From NCBI RefSeq assembly GCF_029433095.1, contig NZ_JARNTX010000001.1:2604001-2668000 (forward strand): 64,000 nt of DNA, read 5' to 3'. The DNA is from Hymenobacter sp. YC55. Its GTDB lineage: Bacteria > Bacteroidota > Bacteroidia > Cytophagales > Hymenobacteraceae. This document shows, piece by piece, positions 29,078 through 38,295 of the stretch. The position numbers were made by a program, and so were the translations under genes. Position 1 is the stretch's first letter, and every line of letters begins with the position of its first letter. The notes beneath the pieces were generated by a model. The model was not told where the DNA came from, made no database searches, and saw only the letters and a list, made by a program, of their open reading frames with translations.

Positions 29078-31252
29078 ATGTCCCGCACCATTATTGTTTC
29101 CAACCGCCTTCCTACCAAAATATTACGTACTGAAAACAGCCTTACATTCCAGCCTAGCGAGGGTGGCCTAGCCACGGGGTTAGGCTCCATTTACCGGCAA
29201 GGCGACAACGTGTGGGTAGGCTGGCCCGGACTATTTGTTGAAGACGAAGCCGAAGAACAGCACGTGCAGGAAGAACTGGTGAAAGACAGCATGGTGCCAG
29301 TCTTTCTGACGGAAGCCGAGATTCGGGATTTCTACGAAGGCTTCAGCAACTCCACGCTCTGGCCGACTTTTCACTACTTCACGCAGTACGCCACCTACGA
29401 GCAAGAGCACTGGGAAGCCTACGTGGCCGTGAACGAGAAATTCTGCCAAGCCGTACTAGAGCAAGCCGGCCCCGACGACACCATCTGGGTGCACGACTAT
29501 CAGTTGCTGCTGTTGCCCGAAATGCTGCGCCGGGCCCGCCCTGACTGCACCATTGGCTTCTTTTTGCACATCCCCTTCCCTTCCCACGAGCTGATTCGGG
29601 TGCTGCCCTGGCGCAACGAGTTGCTGCAAGGATTGCTCGGCGCCGATTTGATTGGCTTCCATACCTACGGCTACATGCGGCACTTCCTGAGCGCCGTTTC
29701 GCAATTGCTCGGGCTCAACTCCCAGAACGGCCAAATCCAGACGCCCACCCGCACGGTCTTGGTCGATGCCTTCCCGATGGGTATTGACTATAACCGGTAC
29801 GCGAGTGCCGCCACTTCCGACGCGGCGTTGGCCCACGAGGCCGAGTACCGGGAGGCGCTGCGCGACTCGCGCGTTATTCTCTCAATCGACCGGCTCGACT
29901 ACACCAAGGGGATTGCGCAGCGCCTGCGGGCCTTTGAAGTCCTCTTGCAGCGCTATCCCGAGTGGCGCGACCAAGTAAGCTTGATTATGGTAGTAGTGCC
30001 CTCGCGCGACCAAGTGGCGCAGTATGCGGCGCTGAAAGAGGAAATCGACGAGCTGGTAGGCCGTATCAATGCTCAGTTCAGCTCTATCTCCTGGACGCCT
30101 ATCCATTACTTCTACCGCTCGTTTCCGCTGGAAGAATTGGCTGCACTGTACCGCCTAGCCGAAGTGGCCTTGGTAACACCCATGCGCGATGGTATGAACC
30201 TGGTAGCCAAAGAGTTTGTGGCCAGCAAAGTTGACCAGAAGGGTGTGTTGATTTTGAGCGAACGGGCTGGTGCCGCTCGTGAGTTGTCGGATGCCCTCAT
30301 TATTAACCCCACCGATACCGGCCAACTGGCCGAGGCCATGCACGATGCGCTGGTGATGCCCGAAGACGAGCAGATGCAACGCATGGCCGCCATGCAGGCC
30401 TTGGTGCAGCAATACAACGTGTTTTCGTGGACCAAGCTGTTTATGGATCGGCTTTCGTACGCGAAGATCAAGCAGCTCACGCTGGCCACCGAAACAATGG
30501 ATGCGGCCACGCTCACGCAATTAACCACTGAGTTTGAAACTGCAGACAGACGCCTGTTTCTGCTCGACTACGACGGTACGTTGGCCGCCTTCAACACCAA
30601 CCCGCAACGCGCCCAACCCGATGCCGAAATGCTGCACCTGCTGCAACGGCTGGTGGAAAATCCGCGAAACCGGGTAGTTATCATCAGTGGCCGCGACCGG
30701 AACACCTTGCAGAAATGGCTTGGGCATCTGCCACTGGAGTTTATTGCCGAGCATGGGGTGTGGTTGCGTCGCAAAGACGAAGACTGGACGCTGTTTCAGC
30801 CCTTACGCAACGACTGGAAAGAAGAGCTGCGCCCAATTCTGGAACTGTACGTTAGCCGCACGGCGGGCTCCTTTATCGAAGACAAAGAGTACTCGCTGGT
30901 TTGGCACTTCCGGCGTGCTGATGCCGAACTAAGCGCCATGCGGGCCCGGGAGCTAGTAAGCCACCTTACGTTCCTGGCATCCAACACCGATTTGCAGGTG
31001 ATGGAGGGCAATAAAGTAATTGAAATTAAAAACGCGGGCATCAACAAAGGCACCGCGGCCTCACGCTGGCTAACCGACTACGAACCCAACTTCATCATTG
31101 CCATCGGCGACGACCGCACCGACGAAGATACCTTCGGAGCCATGCCTCCTGAGGCGTACACCATCAAAGTGGGTAGCGCCACTCGGTCCTTGGCCCGCTT
31201 CCACGTACGTGGCACCAATGAGGTGCGCCAGTTGCTGCGGAAGCTGTTGTAG
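29078..31252 (+). CDS. otsAB: Bifunctional trehalose-6-phosphate synthase/phosphatase (OtsA-OtsB fusion)
   Basis: 724 residues. The N-terminal ~470 residues are a GT20 glycosyltransferase that joins UDP-glucose to glucose-6-phosphate (IVSNRLPTK at 5-13, WVGWPGL, WVHDYQLLLLPEMLR, RLDYTKGI, and MRDGMNLVAKEFVA). The C-terminal ~240 residues are a HAD phosphatase: FLLDYDGTLAAF holds the DxDGT motif, SGRDRNTL and GDDRTDEDTF follow. Together they make trehalose, an osmoprotectant and stress solute, from nucleotide sugar in one polypeptide. Both halves look intact. It faces a GH15 gene across one shared terminator. Confidence 0.95.
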   Translation: MSRTIIVSNRLPTKILRTENSLTFQPSEGGLATGLGSIYRQGDNVWVGWPGLFVEDEAEEQHVQEELVKDSMVPVFLTEAEIRDFYEGFSNSTLWPTFHYFTQYATYEQEHWEAYVAVNEKFCQAVLEQAGPDDTIWVHDYQLLLLPEMLRRARPDCTIGFFLHIPFPSHELIRVLPWRNELLQGLLGADLIGFHTYGYMRHFLSAVSQLLGLNSQNGQIQTPTRTVLVDAFPMGIDYNRYASAATSDAALAHEAEYREALRDSRVILSIDRLDYTKGIAQRLRAFEVLLQRYPEWRDQVSLIMVVVPSRDQVAQYAALKEEIDELVGRINAQFSSISWTPIHYFYRSFPLEELAALYRLAEVALVTPMRDGMNLVAKEFVASKVDQKGVLILSERAGAARELSDALIINPTDTGQLAEAMHDALVMPEDEQMQRMAAMQALVQQYNVFSWTKLFMDRLSYAKIKQLTLATETMDAATLTQLTTEFETADRRLFLLDYDGTLAAFNTNPQRAQPDAEMLHLLQRLVENPRNRVVIISGRDRNTLQKWLGHLPLEFIAEHGVWLRRKDEDWTLFQPLRNDWKEELRPILELYVSRTAGSFIEDKEYSLVWHFRRADAELSAMRARELVSHLTFLASNTDLQVMEGNKVIEIKNAGINKGTAASRWLTDYEPNFIIAIGDDRTDEDTFGAMPPEAYTIKVGSATRSLARFHVRGTNEVRQLLRKLL

Positions 31253-31273
31253 CCAGTAGTAGGTTATCAAAGT

Positions 31274-31316
31274 AAAAGCGGCCGTGCATCCTTGTTGATG
31301 CACGGCCGCTTTTTTT
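31274..31316. terminator. Terminator after otsAB, shared with convergent GH15 gene
   Basis: 17-bp stem AAAAGCGGCCGTGCATC paired across a 6-nt loop, with T-run 31307-31316. Lies between two convergent genes. Confidence 0.9.
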
Positions 31317-31350
31317 GGACTAGTCTTAAGCTGGAAGTTTCTACTAGTTT

Positions 31351-33135
31351 TTACACAAAGTTTGGTCGATCCAGCTTTTTGGCAATGCGGTAGGCGGCAT
31401 TCACGAGACCAACGTGGCTGTAGGCTTGCGGGAAGTTGCCCCACTGCGAGCCAGTTTTGGCGTCTACGTCTTCGCTAAGCAAACCCAGGTGGTTAGTATA
31501 CGTGAGCAGCTTCTCAAACTCCCGGATGGCGTCGTCGAGGCGGCCTACGCAGGCCAGGGTTTCCACGTACCAGAAAGAGCAAATCAGGAAGGTGGTTTCG
31601 GGCGTACCGAAGTCGTCGGCGTGGCGGTAGCGGTAAAATAGGCCCTCGGGGGTCATCAGCTCCTTTTCCAGCGCAGCCAGGTGCGTATGCGCCCGCTCGG
31701 TGGTGGGGTCGAGGTAGCCCATCATGATGAGCTGCAAGGTACTGGCATCGAGGTGGGGCGAGCCGATGGCGTTGGCATACGCTTGGCGATCCTCATTAAA
31801 GCACTGCTCGATGCGGCGGGCCGCTTCGTTTTGGAGTTCCAACGCCAGCGCTTCCATTTCGGGGTTGCCGAGCGAGTGCGCCACTTTCCGAGCCGCACTA
31901 CTGCCGGCCCAGTGAAAGAGGTAGGTATAGCAGTGGTACTGCGCAATGTGACGGAACTCCCATAGCCCAGCGTCCGGCTGGTCCATGGTAGCCTGAATCA
32001 TGTGCAGCGCCTCGTAGATCAGCTTGCTCGGGTTGGTGCGCTCGGGGTCGAGGAAGCGGCAGTCCACGTAGAGCGGCAGCAGGGCCACTAGTACCTGCCC
32101 ATACACGTCGTTCTGAATGTGGGTGAAGGCGTCGTTGCCGATGCGTACGGGCTGGTTGCCGAGGTAGCCGGCTAGCGGCAGCTCGATTTCCGTTAGCTCC
32201 GATGCTCCACTGATGCCGTAGAGCGGCTGGTACTTGCCCACCACTTTGGTGGAAATGTTGGCGATGTAATGGAAATACCGCTCCATCTCCTCGAAGTGGC
32301 CGATGTTGTTGAAGGCCGTGAGGGTGTAGTACGTGTCGCGCATCCAGCAGAAGCGGTAGTCCCAGTTGCGGGTGCTGCCGGGCGCTTCGGGCAAGCTGGT
32401 GGTGCTGGCCGCAATAATGCCGCCGGTGTCTTCGTACTGGTGCATTTTGAGGGCCAGCGCCGAGCGAATAACGGCACTCTGGTGGAAGTTGCTGATGCTG
32501 GTGCTCTTCACCCACTTGCGCCAATAATCAATCGTGCTCCGCAAAAACCGCTCGGCGGTGCTTTCCAAGGAAGCCTCCAGCGGCGCGCCATAGGTCAGCA
32601 CCAAGTAGCGCGGCATGTTCAGCACGAAATCCTCGTCTTCCAGAACGTAGGTAAGAGGTATATCGGTGGTAAGGCGGATTTCCTCGTCTAGGCCAAGGAA
32701 AGCAATGTGGTTGGAGCTACGCCGCCGGCTGAGTTGTTTTTCGCCGTATTCTCCCACGGGGTTGCAGGTCACGCGCACGCGGGGCGTACCAACCAGCGGC
32801 TCCAACTTCCGAATAATCATGAGCGGCTTGTAGTACCGCTCGTGCTGCTCGAAGCGGGGCGCAAAGTCGGTGACACGGTAGCGCCCTTCCTCGTTCTCGA
32901 TTTCGGTGCAGAGCACATTGGTATTGGTCAGGTAATACTGCTTCGTTTCGTAGGGGCCGCTCGCACCGGGCCGCACGCTGAACTCGCCGCCTTTCGCGGT
33001 GTCGAGCAAGTCGCCGAACACAAAACTGCTATCGAAGCGGGGCCAGCAAAGCCAGGCCACCGAGGTATCCTTGCGAATAAGAGCCAGATAAGCGCAGTTG
33101 CCAATCAGACCCATGTCGTAAGTGTGCTTGATCAT
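31351..33135 (-). CDS. Glycoside hydrolase family 15 (glucoamylase/trehalase-like)
   Basis: 594 residues from ATG 33135 (MIKHTYDMG); an upstream in-frame start at 33195 adds 20 residues. N-terminal beta-sandwich GMC-like region (about 1-240, LIGNCAYLALIRKDTSVAWLCWPRFD split between 12-35) and a C-terminal (alpha/alpha)6 barrel. Signatures: WDYRFCWMRDTYYTL (about 266-280), the LGNQPVRIGNDA segment, GLWEFR with a catalytic Glu and the closing WGNFPQAYSHVGL. Bacterial GH15 includes glucoamylases and trehalases; adjacency to otsAB makes trehalose turnover attractive, but not proven. Confidence 0.9.
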   Translation of the reverse strand: MIKHTYDMGLIGNCAYLALIRKDTSVAWLCWPRFDSSFVFGDLLDTAKGGEFSVRPGASGPYETKQYYLTNTNVLCTEIENEEGRYRVTDFAPRFEQHERYYKPLMIIRKLEPLVGTPRVRVTCNPVGEYGEKQLSRRRSSNHIAFLGLDEEIRLTTDIPLTYVLEDEDFVLNMPRYLVLTYGAPLEASLESTAERFLRSTIDYWRKWVKSTSISNFHQSAVIRSALALKMHQYEDTGGIIAASTTSLPEAPGSTRNWDYRFCWMRDTYYTLTAFNNIGHFEEMERYFHYIANISTKVVGKYQPLYGISGASELTEIELPLAGYLGNQPVRIGNDAFTHIQNDVYGQVLVALLPLYVDCRFLDPERTNPSKLIYEALHMIQATMDQPDAGLWEFRHIAQYHCYTYLFHWAGSSAARKVAHSLGNPEMEALALELQNEAARRIEQCFNEDRQAYANAIGSPHLDASTLQLIMMGYLDPTTERAHTHLAALEKELMTPEGLFYRYRHADDFGTPETTFLICSFWYVETLACVGRLDDAIREFEKLLTYTNHLGLLSEDVDAKTGSQWGNFPQAYSHVGLVNAAYRIAKKLDRPNFV

Positions 33136-33380
33136 CAGGAAGTGGTGAAGTTGTGGAGAGGTGAAACAGTGGGCTTGTACACCTGCAAATTCCACGTTCG
33201 GCTAGCACGGATGCGCGCAGCCAGAACGCGAAACTTACCGTTCCACAAGGCCATTGTCTCACAATTTCGGTATTAAGTACCCCATTGGGGCCGTTGGGGT
33301 TGCCGTAGCTTTCCGGCCGGAAGCTACGTACAGGGGCTGAGTGGTCTTTCCGCCCGGTTTTCTCTGCACCTAACTTGCTC

Positions 33381-34079
33381 ATGCCTAGCTCCTCAACCCG
33401 AAACACCAACCATACCCCACTTTATATCACGCTGGCTTTGCTAGCTGCCCTCGTGGGCGCCTATTTTCTTTGGCCCGCCTTTCAGGAAGCTGCCAAGGAG
33501 GCTTTCACGGTGCTTAAGAGTGGCGAGCAAAAACGCATTGCTGCCTGGATGCAACAGTTCGGGTATTGGGGCCCGGTGGTGCTAGTGCTGCTGATGGTGG
33601 TACAAATGTTTTTGTTTGTGGTGAATGTGGTGGCGCTGATATTGGTGGCCATACTGGCCTACGGGCCGTGGTGGGGATCATTGCTGGCGCTAGGTGGCTG
33701 CGTAGTGGCTTCCACGGTGGGCTATGGGCTCGGTCGGGCCCTCGGTGAGTCGTTTGTGAGCCGGCTACTCGGCGAAAAAACTGAGAAGAAAGTCATCGAC
33801 GTGGTGCACCGCTACGGCGTGTGGGCCGTCATCATTGCCCGCCTCTCCCCCGCCCTCTCCGACGACGCCATCAGCTTTGTGGGCGGGGTAGCGCGCATGG
33901 GCTATCTAAAATTTATTGCTGCTACGGTGGTCGGTGTAGTGCCCCTAATTGCGCTGCTAGCCTACCTCGGCGAAGACAGCAACCGCCTGAAAACCGGCCT
34001 ACTATGGGTGTCAGGGGTAAGTCTACTGCTGTTTGGGGCCTACGTGTGGTGGGACCGGCGGCGGCAAAAAAGCACCTAA
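33381..34079 (+). CDS. TVP38/TMEM64 (VTT domain) membrane protein
   Basis: 232 residues from ATG 33381; a TTG two codons earlier is in frame. Five to six predicted membrane helices. The VTT-domain region spans about 70-190: VALILVAILAYGPWWGSLLALGG (split), GYGLGRALGESFV, and the family's arginine-proline helix equivalent ARLSPALSDDAISFVGG. DedA/TMEM64 proteins act as lipid scramblases or proton-dependent transporters at membranes. Divergent from GH15 by 245 bp and followed by the second tRNA-Glu. Confidence 0.88.
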   Translation: MPSSSTRNTNHTPLYITLALLAALVGAYFLWPAFQEAAKEAFTVLKSGEQKRIAAWMQQFGYWGPVVLVLLMVVQMFLFVVNVVALILVAILAYGPWWGSLLALGGCVVASTVGYGLGRALGESFVSRLLGEKTEKKVIDVVHRYGVWAVIIARLSPALSDDAISFVGGVARMGYLKFIAATVVGVVPLIALLAYLGEDSNRLKTGLLWVSGVSLLLFGAYVWWDRRRQKST

Positions 34080-34094
34080 ATCCTTGCCACGGAC

Positions 34095-34126
34095 TTGCAG
34101 CGTATCTTTTTCGTGCTTTATCTTTG
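34095..34126 (+). promoter_or_regulatory. Promoter of tRNA-Glu copy 2
   Basis: TTG 34095-34097 is 21 bp before TATCTTTG 34119-34126; the next 13 bases (GCACCACCAAAAC) equal those after the copy 1 promoter. Confidence 0.75.
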
Positions 34127-34145
34127 CACCACCAAAACGAACCAC

Positions 34146-34217
34146 GGTCCGTTCGTCTAGGGGTTAGGACTGCAGATTTTCATTCTGCCAACAGGGGTTC
34201 GATTCCCCTACGGACTA
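34146..34217 (+). tRNA. tRNA-Glu (anticodon TTC), copy 2
   Basis: 72 nt, identical to the copy at 27723 in every stem and loop, including anticodon loop TTTTCAT. CCA is not encoded. About 6.4 kb from the first copy and on the same strand. Confidence 0.97.
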
Positions 34218-34225
34218 CTTTACTT

Positions 34226-34257
34226 AAACGCCTCTCCGCTACCGGAGAGGCGTTTTT
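34226..34257 (+). terminator. Terminator after tRNA-Glu copy 2
   Basis: 13-bp stem AAACGCCTCTCCG/CGGAGAGGCGTTT with 4-nt loop and T-run, 8 bp after the tRNA. Its sequence differs from the terminator of copy 1. Confidence 0.9.
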
Positions 34258-34314
34258 GTTTTTCATGGCCGCATTTCTAGCCAGTGCAGAATTGCTGGCA
34301 GCTGGCATACGATT

Positions 34315-34824
34315 TTACTCCGACTGCTTTTTTATCACGCTGATTTTGCCGCTCCGCTCCAAGTGCATCGACTCGACTTTGTCTAACGATGAGATACTGG
34401 CCGTTTCGCGCAGCCCTTCCAGCAGCTCCTTTTCGGTTATGTCGCTCTGGCGCATCTTGTTGCGCAGTATCTGCCCGTCCTCTGCGAGCATCGTGGCTTT
34501 GCCCTTAATAAGCCAGCCAAACCATTCGTAACGGTATGCCACCATGGCCAGCAGGCGGTGCAACCCCACAAAAATAGCACAGGCTAGCAGCGTCGACCAC
34601 AAGGGCGACGCTGCCATTACGGCCCGACTGAGTAGTGAGCCAAGCGTGATTTTCAATACTAGGTCGAAGGCTGTGTCGCGGCCGAAAGTGCGGGGACCAG
34701 CCACTCGTAGCATGGCCAGGGCGGCGCAAAAAACGAGTACCGCTCGTGCGGCAACCTGTGATGTTGTGATGCTGTTGGCTTCGGCATGCAAACCGAAGAG
34801 TTCTATGAAAAAGCTGGTATCCAT
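34315..34824 (-). CDS. DUF421/YetF-like membrane protein
   Basis: 169 residues. Three N-terminal membrane helices (about 20-100) then a soluble C-terminal domain. Family signature: LRVAGPRTFGRDTAFDLVLKITLGS (split, about 39-64), GSLLSRAV, and the later GKATMLAEDGQILRNKMRQSDIT where the cytosolic beta-rich domain starts. YetF/DUF421 proteins are common in spore formers and Bacteroidota; a role is not established. Convergent with the tRNA-Glu unit. Confidence 0.85.
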   Translation of the reverse strand: MDTSFFIELFGLHAEANSITTSQVAARAVLVFCAALAMLRVAGPRTFGRDTAFDLVLKITLGSLLSRAVMAASPLWSTLLACAIFVGLHRLLAMVAYRYEWFGWLIKGKATMLAEDGQILRNKMRQSDITEKELLEGLRETASISSLDKVESMHLERSGKISVIKKQSE

Positions 34825-35277
34825 TCGGGGAATTTTGGAAGTAGACTTAGCGCCTGCCGGGCACGGCCACGCTTAACACGAAAGAGGCACGGAAAAAAAG
34901 ACCTGCCGAGCCGATACCTGGACGGTGATTAATCGACTACACGTCGGCAGCTAGCATCCGTAGACTGACGTCTTACGGACGCAGGTTGTGCCGGTTGGTG
35001 TTGCCTGTTTGGGGCGTAGGACCGGGTTGCCCTGCACTGTTGTGCTTGGCGCTCAACCCACCAAGAAACTCGTACTGGCAGGTGTAGAGTGCAAAATCTA
35101 TTTTTCGTACCGCCAAGCTGCTCACCGAATTACCACTGGCTGTACTATTTCAATTTGCACTTGACATAGACGGATAGCAGAATAAGAAAAGTACAGATTC
35201 TTACGTGTCACAACAGCTCAGCCGCTAACTTTACGCACTTAAAGAGCCGTTCTTCCTGTGGGCGGTGCTATTTCTGC
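34825..35277. other. Intergenic region before large exported protein
   Basis: 453 bp with no gene I can support. Contains several short imperfect inverted repeats around 34905-35000. TAACTTTA at about 35225-35232 resembles a -7 box at roughly 45 bp ahead of the next gene but lacks the final G, so no promoter is called. Confidence 0.5.
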
Positions 35278-37458
35278 TTGGTTTCTGACGCTGTTTGCTC
35301 TGTGCGCTTCCCTTTCAGCTTTCGTTTTGATCTTGGTTTCGTAGCCCTGGTATTGGGTTTTCTACTGACCACCCTCACTTCTCAGGCTCAAAGCGGGCCG
35401 CTTTTGCGCGAATTGGTGGTGCGCACCGATACCACCCGCTACCAGCTCAGCCGCAACACGGTAGCTGTGCAAGGCGAGCAAAATTTGTACTTCTACTACC
35501 GCCAGGAAGACGAAACCGCCGAGCTAGAGGTGTACCCTATACAGCCGCGTATGCCGCTGCGCCTCGTCCGCTCGGCCGATTTCACTTTACTCGACTCCCT
35601 AACACTTGCCCCAAACGGACAATTCTACCGGGCCAAGGTGAGGTTCAAGGAGTTGTCAGCGGTGCAGTTTCTGCGGTTCACGTTCACGCAGACCGCCGAC
35701 TCCGTAGGCCGGCCCGCCGTTACGCAAACCGTGAACCTGCTGCCCGTAACGCGCACCACACTGGATTTGCGGCCCGCCGATACCGATCTGTATGTGGGCG
35801 AGGAAAAGGTGTTCGAGCTGAGCACCAACAACGTCAAGAACATTCGGGCCGGGGCCGACTGGACCAAAGGTCAGGACATCGACTACCGCATCACGCAGGA
35901 AAAAGGCGTCCTGCGCTTGCACGTGCTGCCCAACGCCCTCGGCACCCGGGTACTCACGGTGCGGCCCCAAACCGAGCGGCCTTTCCTCACCGACAACAAC
36001 CGCCGCGCCAGCTACGCGCTGCCAACCATCCGGCAGGAATTCACGGTGAAGGCGTCGCGGCTGCGCTTCCTGAACGTCGATAAAAAGGAAATTACCATCG
36101 ATGATGTTTCGCAGCGCAAAGGCGTGGAGCTGATTCTCGACAACGGCCGCACCTTTGAGCTAAGACGGACTTACCGCATCGAGGAGCAGGAAGAAGCGGG
36201 CGGGGCCCTGATTGCCGAACTGTTCACACGCCAGTACCTGACCAACGACCGGGTGCTGTGCTGGCTGCGCGTTTACAACACGCACCGCCTCACCGACAGC
36301 TACCTCTACATCAAGGAAAACGACCAAGCCAAGTACATCACCAACCTCAACATCTCGCCCAAAACCACGGTCACAACGGTGAGCGTACGGCACCGCGGCG
36401 GCGACTGGGTGAACAGCACCAACGTGAGCCCCGGCGAAACGGTGGACGTGCGGCTGGAAGGAATATCGTTGCAGCGGGCCCGGTTTCACTTCGAGGACGT
36501 GCAGATTGTTCCTTCCGACTCCAGCGTGCGTACCGATGCCGTAGTGGTGTACCGGGTGCAAATTCCGCTCACCATCGACAAGAAGCGTATCACCATCTAC
36601 AACGTGGGCCAGCCGACGGGCTACAACCTATCGGTGAAGGAGTTTCAGCGGCCGCACCCGCTCGACTTTGTGAGCGTAACCTTTGGGGAAGCGCCCCGGC
36701 CCGTCACGCGCCTGAATGGGCCGGTACTCTACAACCGCACCGTCCGCGACGTGGTGTTCAGCTTCAATTCCAACGGCATCGACTCCGACAAGCAGCTCTA
36801 CGGCAAGCAGTACCTCACCTTCGACATTCGCACCCAGAACAGCAAAGGCGAGTTGATTGAGATGCGTACCATCGACAACATTGTGGTCTGCCCCGGCGAC
36901 AACTCGGTGCGCGCCGCCTTCTACCAAGACAAGCAGTGCCAAGTAGGCAACATCAGCCTCAACAGCTTGCTGAACGCCCGCAAAACCTACGACCTCGACG
37001 ACTGGAGCACCATGATTGTCACGGTAAGGCACACGGCCGGACAGTACCAGGAGCCGGGCTTCTCGCAGAAGCTGGAGCTGGTGTTGCAGCGCCGCGTGAA
37101 GTTTGATATCGACGTAAGTTTCCCGGGCGGCTTGCTGACTAAGTATCGCGGCGAATCGAGCTACACGTCGTTCGGGGGTATTTCGCTGGCCATGCTGGGG
37201 CAGTTGAGCTTTTATCACCCCGAAAAAATCAACCGCCTGCGTCCCTACAAAGTGGGCGCTGGTTTCGTGGCCCTCAACGCCTTCGACCTCAGCAAAGAAG
37301 GCGGCAACCGGGACCTGGGCGTGGTGATTCTGGGGTCCCTCTACCCCACCCGCCGCGAAGCCAAGCTAACCTTCCCGCTGTATCTGGGCGGTGGCTATCT
37401 GCTCTCGAAAGGCAAGCCCTTCTTCCTGCTAGGCCCCGGCATCGGAGTACGACTGTAG
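35278..37458 (+). CDS. Large exported protein, beta-rich, function unknown
   Basis: 726 residues if TTG 35278 is the start; GTG 35302 is the next option, and there is no ATG before the signal peptide (FVALVLGFLLTTLTSQAQ, cleavage near residue 38). After that it is a series of beta-rich repeats, with terms such as LNISPKTTVTTVSVRH and KRITIYNVGQPTGYNLSV, and a ~120-residue C-terminal part (FGGISLAMLGQLSFYH... FFLLGPGIGVRL) with the alternating pattern and terminal aromatic/hydrophobic residues of outer membrane beta strands. I think it is anchored in the outer membrane with a periplasmic or surface domain. I do not recognise a family. Confidence 0.72.
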   Translation: MVSDAVCSVRFPFSFRFDLGFVALVLGFLLTTLTSQAQSGPLLRELVVRTDTTRYQLSRNTVAVQGEQNLYFYYRQEDETAELEVYPIQPRMPLRLVRSADFTLLDSLTLAPNGQFYRAKVRFKELSAVQFLRFTFTQTADSVGRPAVTQTVNLLPVTRTTLDLRPADTDLYVGEEKVFELSTNNVKNIRAGADWTKGQDIDYRITQEKGVLRLHVLPNALGTRVLTVRPQTERPFLTDNNRRASYALPTIRQEFTVKASRLRFLNVDKKEITIDDVSQRKGVELILDNGRTFELRRTYRIEEQEEAGGALIAELFTRQYLTNDRVLCWLRVYNTHRLTDSYLYIKENDQAKYITNLNISPKTTVTTVSVRHRGGDWVNSTNVSPGETVDVRLEGISLQRARFHFEDVQIVPSDSSVRTDAVVVYRVQIPLTIDKKRITIYNVGQPTGYNLSVKEFQRPHPLDFVSVTFGEAPRPVTRLNGPVLYNRTVRDVVFSFNSNGIDSDKQLYGKQYLTFDIRTQNSKGELIEMRTIDNIVVCPGDNSVRAAFYQDKQCQVGNISLNSLLNARKTYDLDDWSTMIVTVRHTAGQYQEPGFSQKLELVLQRRVKFDIDVSFPGGLLTKYRGESSYTSFGGISLAMLGQLSFYHPEKINRLRPYKVGAGFVALNAFDLSKEGGNRDLGVVILGSLYPTRREAKLTFPLYLGGGYLLSKGKPFFLLGPGIGVRL

Positions 37459-37533
37459 GTACACTTGCGCAAAAGCCTCGTGCTACTATGCTAAACTCAG
37501 CATGATGAAGCTTCTACCATTGCCTAAGTAACT

Positions 37534-37706
37534 GTCATGCTGAGCGGAGTCGAAGCATCTCGCTAGTGTGGTAACCTCCTTACTACCGCAACGATTCGAG
37601 CGAGATGCTTCGACTGCGCTCAGCATGACAGTTACTCTAGCGTCATCGTCTGTACAACGTCAGCACGCGAGATGCTTCGGCTTCGTTGCACTGCGCTCAG
37701 CATGAC
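37534..37706. repeat. REP-like hairpin repeat cluster 4
   Basis: Direct unit 37534-37563, inverted units 37600-37629 and 37667-37706 (last one with a 10-bp insertion). Spacer AGTGTGGTA... ACGATTCGA is the reverse of the spacer seen at 38.2 kb. Lies between the exported protein gene and the GIY-YIG gene. Confidence 0.88.
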
Positions 37707-37778
37707 AGGTAGTGTGGCAGAGGATCCTATGATGAACACCTTGGTGCGGTGGCACCTGCGTAGTTTTAAGGCAGTTAT

Positions 37779-38069
37779 ATGTACGTCTATATCTTAACCA
37801 ATCCTATCCGCACAGTCTTATATATCGGCGTGACAAATGCCATTGAGCGTCGTGTTTATGAGCATAGCTCCACTCTAGGCGATACCAGCAAATTCACTGG
37901 CCGCTACCAGACTGACTTACTAGTGTATTTCGAGCATTGTGCCGACGCGGCACAGGCTATAGCTCGGGAAAAGCAGTTGAAAGGCTGGACCCGAGCAAAG
38001 AAAGAAAAGTTGATTTCTGACTTCAATCCTGAATGGGCGACTATTGACCCGATGACGTGGGAAGGTTAG
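37779..38069 (+). CDS. Small GIY-YIG domain nuclease
   Basis: 96 residues, a lone GIY-YIG domain. The GIY half is YVYIL (2-6), YIG is LYIGVT (14-19), the catalytic Arg lies in IERRVYEH (about 22-29), and the metal-binding Glu in AIAREKQLKGW (about 60-70); FNPEW near the end is also conserved. All catalytic residues appear present. Small stand-alone members of this URI-type group exist in many copies in Bacteroidota; their role is unsettled. Both sides of the gene are repeat clusters (4 and 5), the closest at 72 bp upstream and 120 bp downstream. Confidence 0.92.
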   Translation: MYVYILTNPIRTVLYIGVTNAIERRVYEHSSTLGDTSKFTGRYQTDLLVYFEHCADAAQAIAREKQLKGWTRAKKEKLISDFNPEWATIDPMTWEG

Positions 38070-38189
38070 CTGATTATTTATTGGCTGTTTCAGTAAACAG
38101 CCAGAGCAATTGGCGCATCAAGCCAGTGATGCAGCCCAAGCTTCTCAAGTACTAGTGCTAGTACTAGCGGTTTGTGTTAGAGTAGTATT

Positions 38190-38295
38190 GTCATGCTGAG
38201 CGAAGTGTAACGAAGCCGAAGCATCTCGCTCGAATCGTTGAGTTCATAAGGGGTTTACCACACTAGCGAGATGCTTCGGCTCCGCTCAGCATGAC
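38190..38295. repeat. REP-like hairpin repeat cluster 5
   Basis: Direct unit 38190-38229 (with a 10-bp insertion GTGTAACGAA-type) and inverted unit 38266-38295, spacer CGAATCGTTG... TTTACCACACTA. Same spacer arrangement as in cluster 1. Lies between the GIY-YIG gene and the convergent kinase gene. Confidence 0.88.

Noticed and set aside
27723..34217. Genomic island between two tRNA-Glu copies
   Set aside because: No integrase, no att-like repeat beyond the tRNA itself, and the genes between are ordinary metabolic genes.
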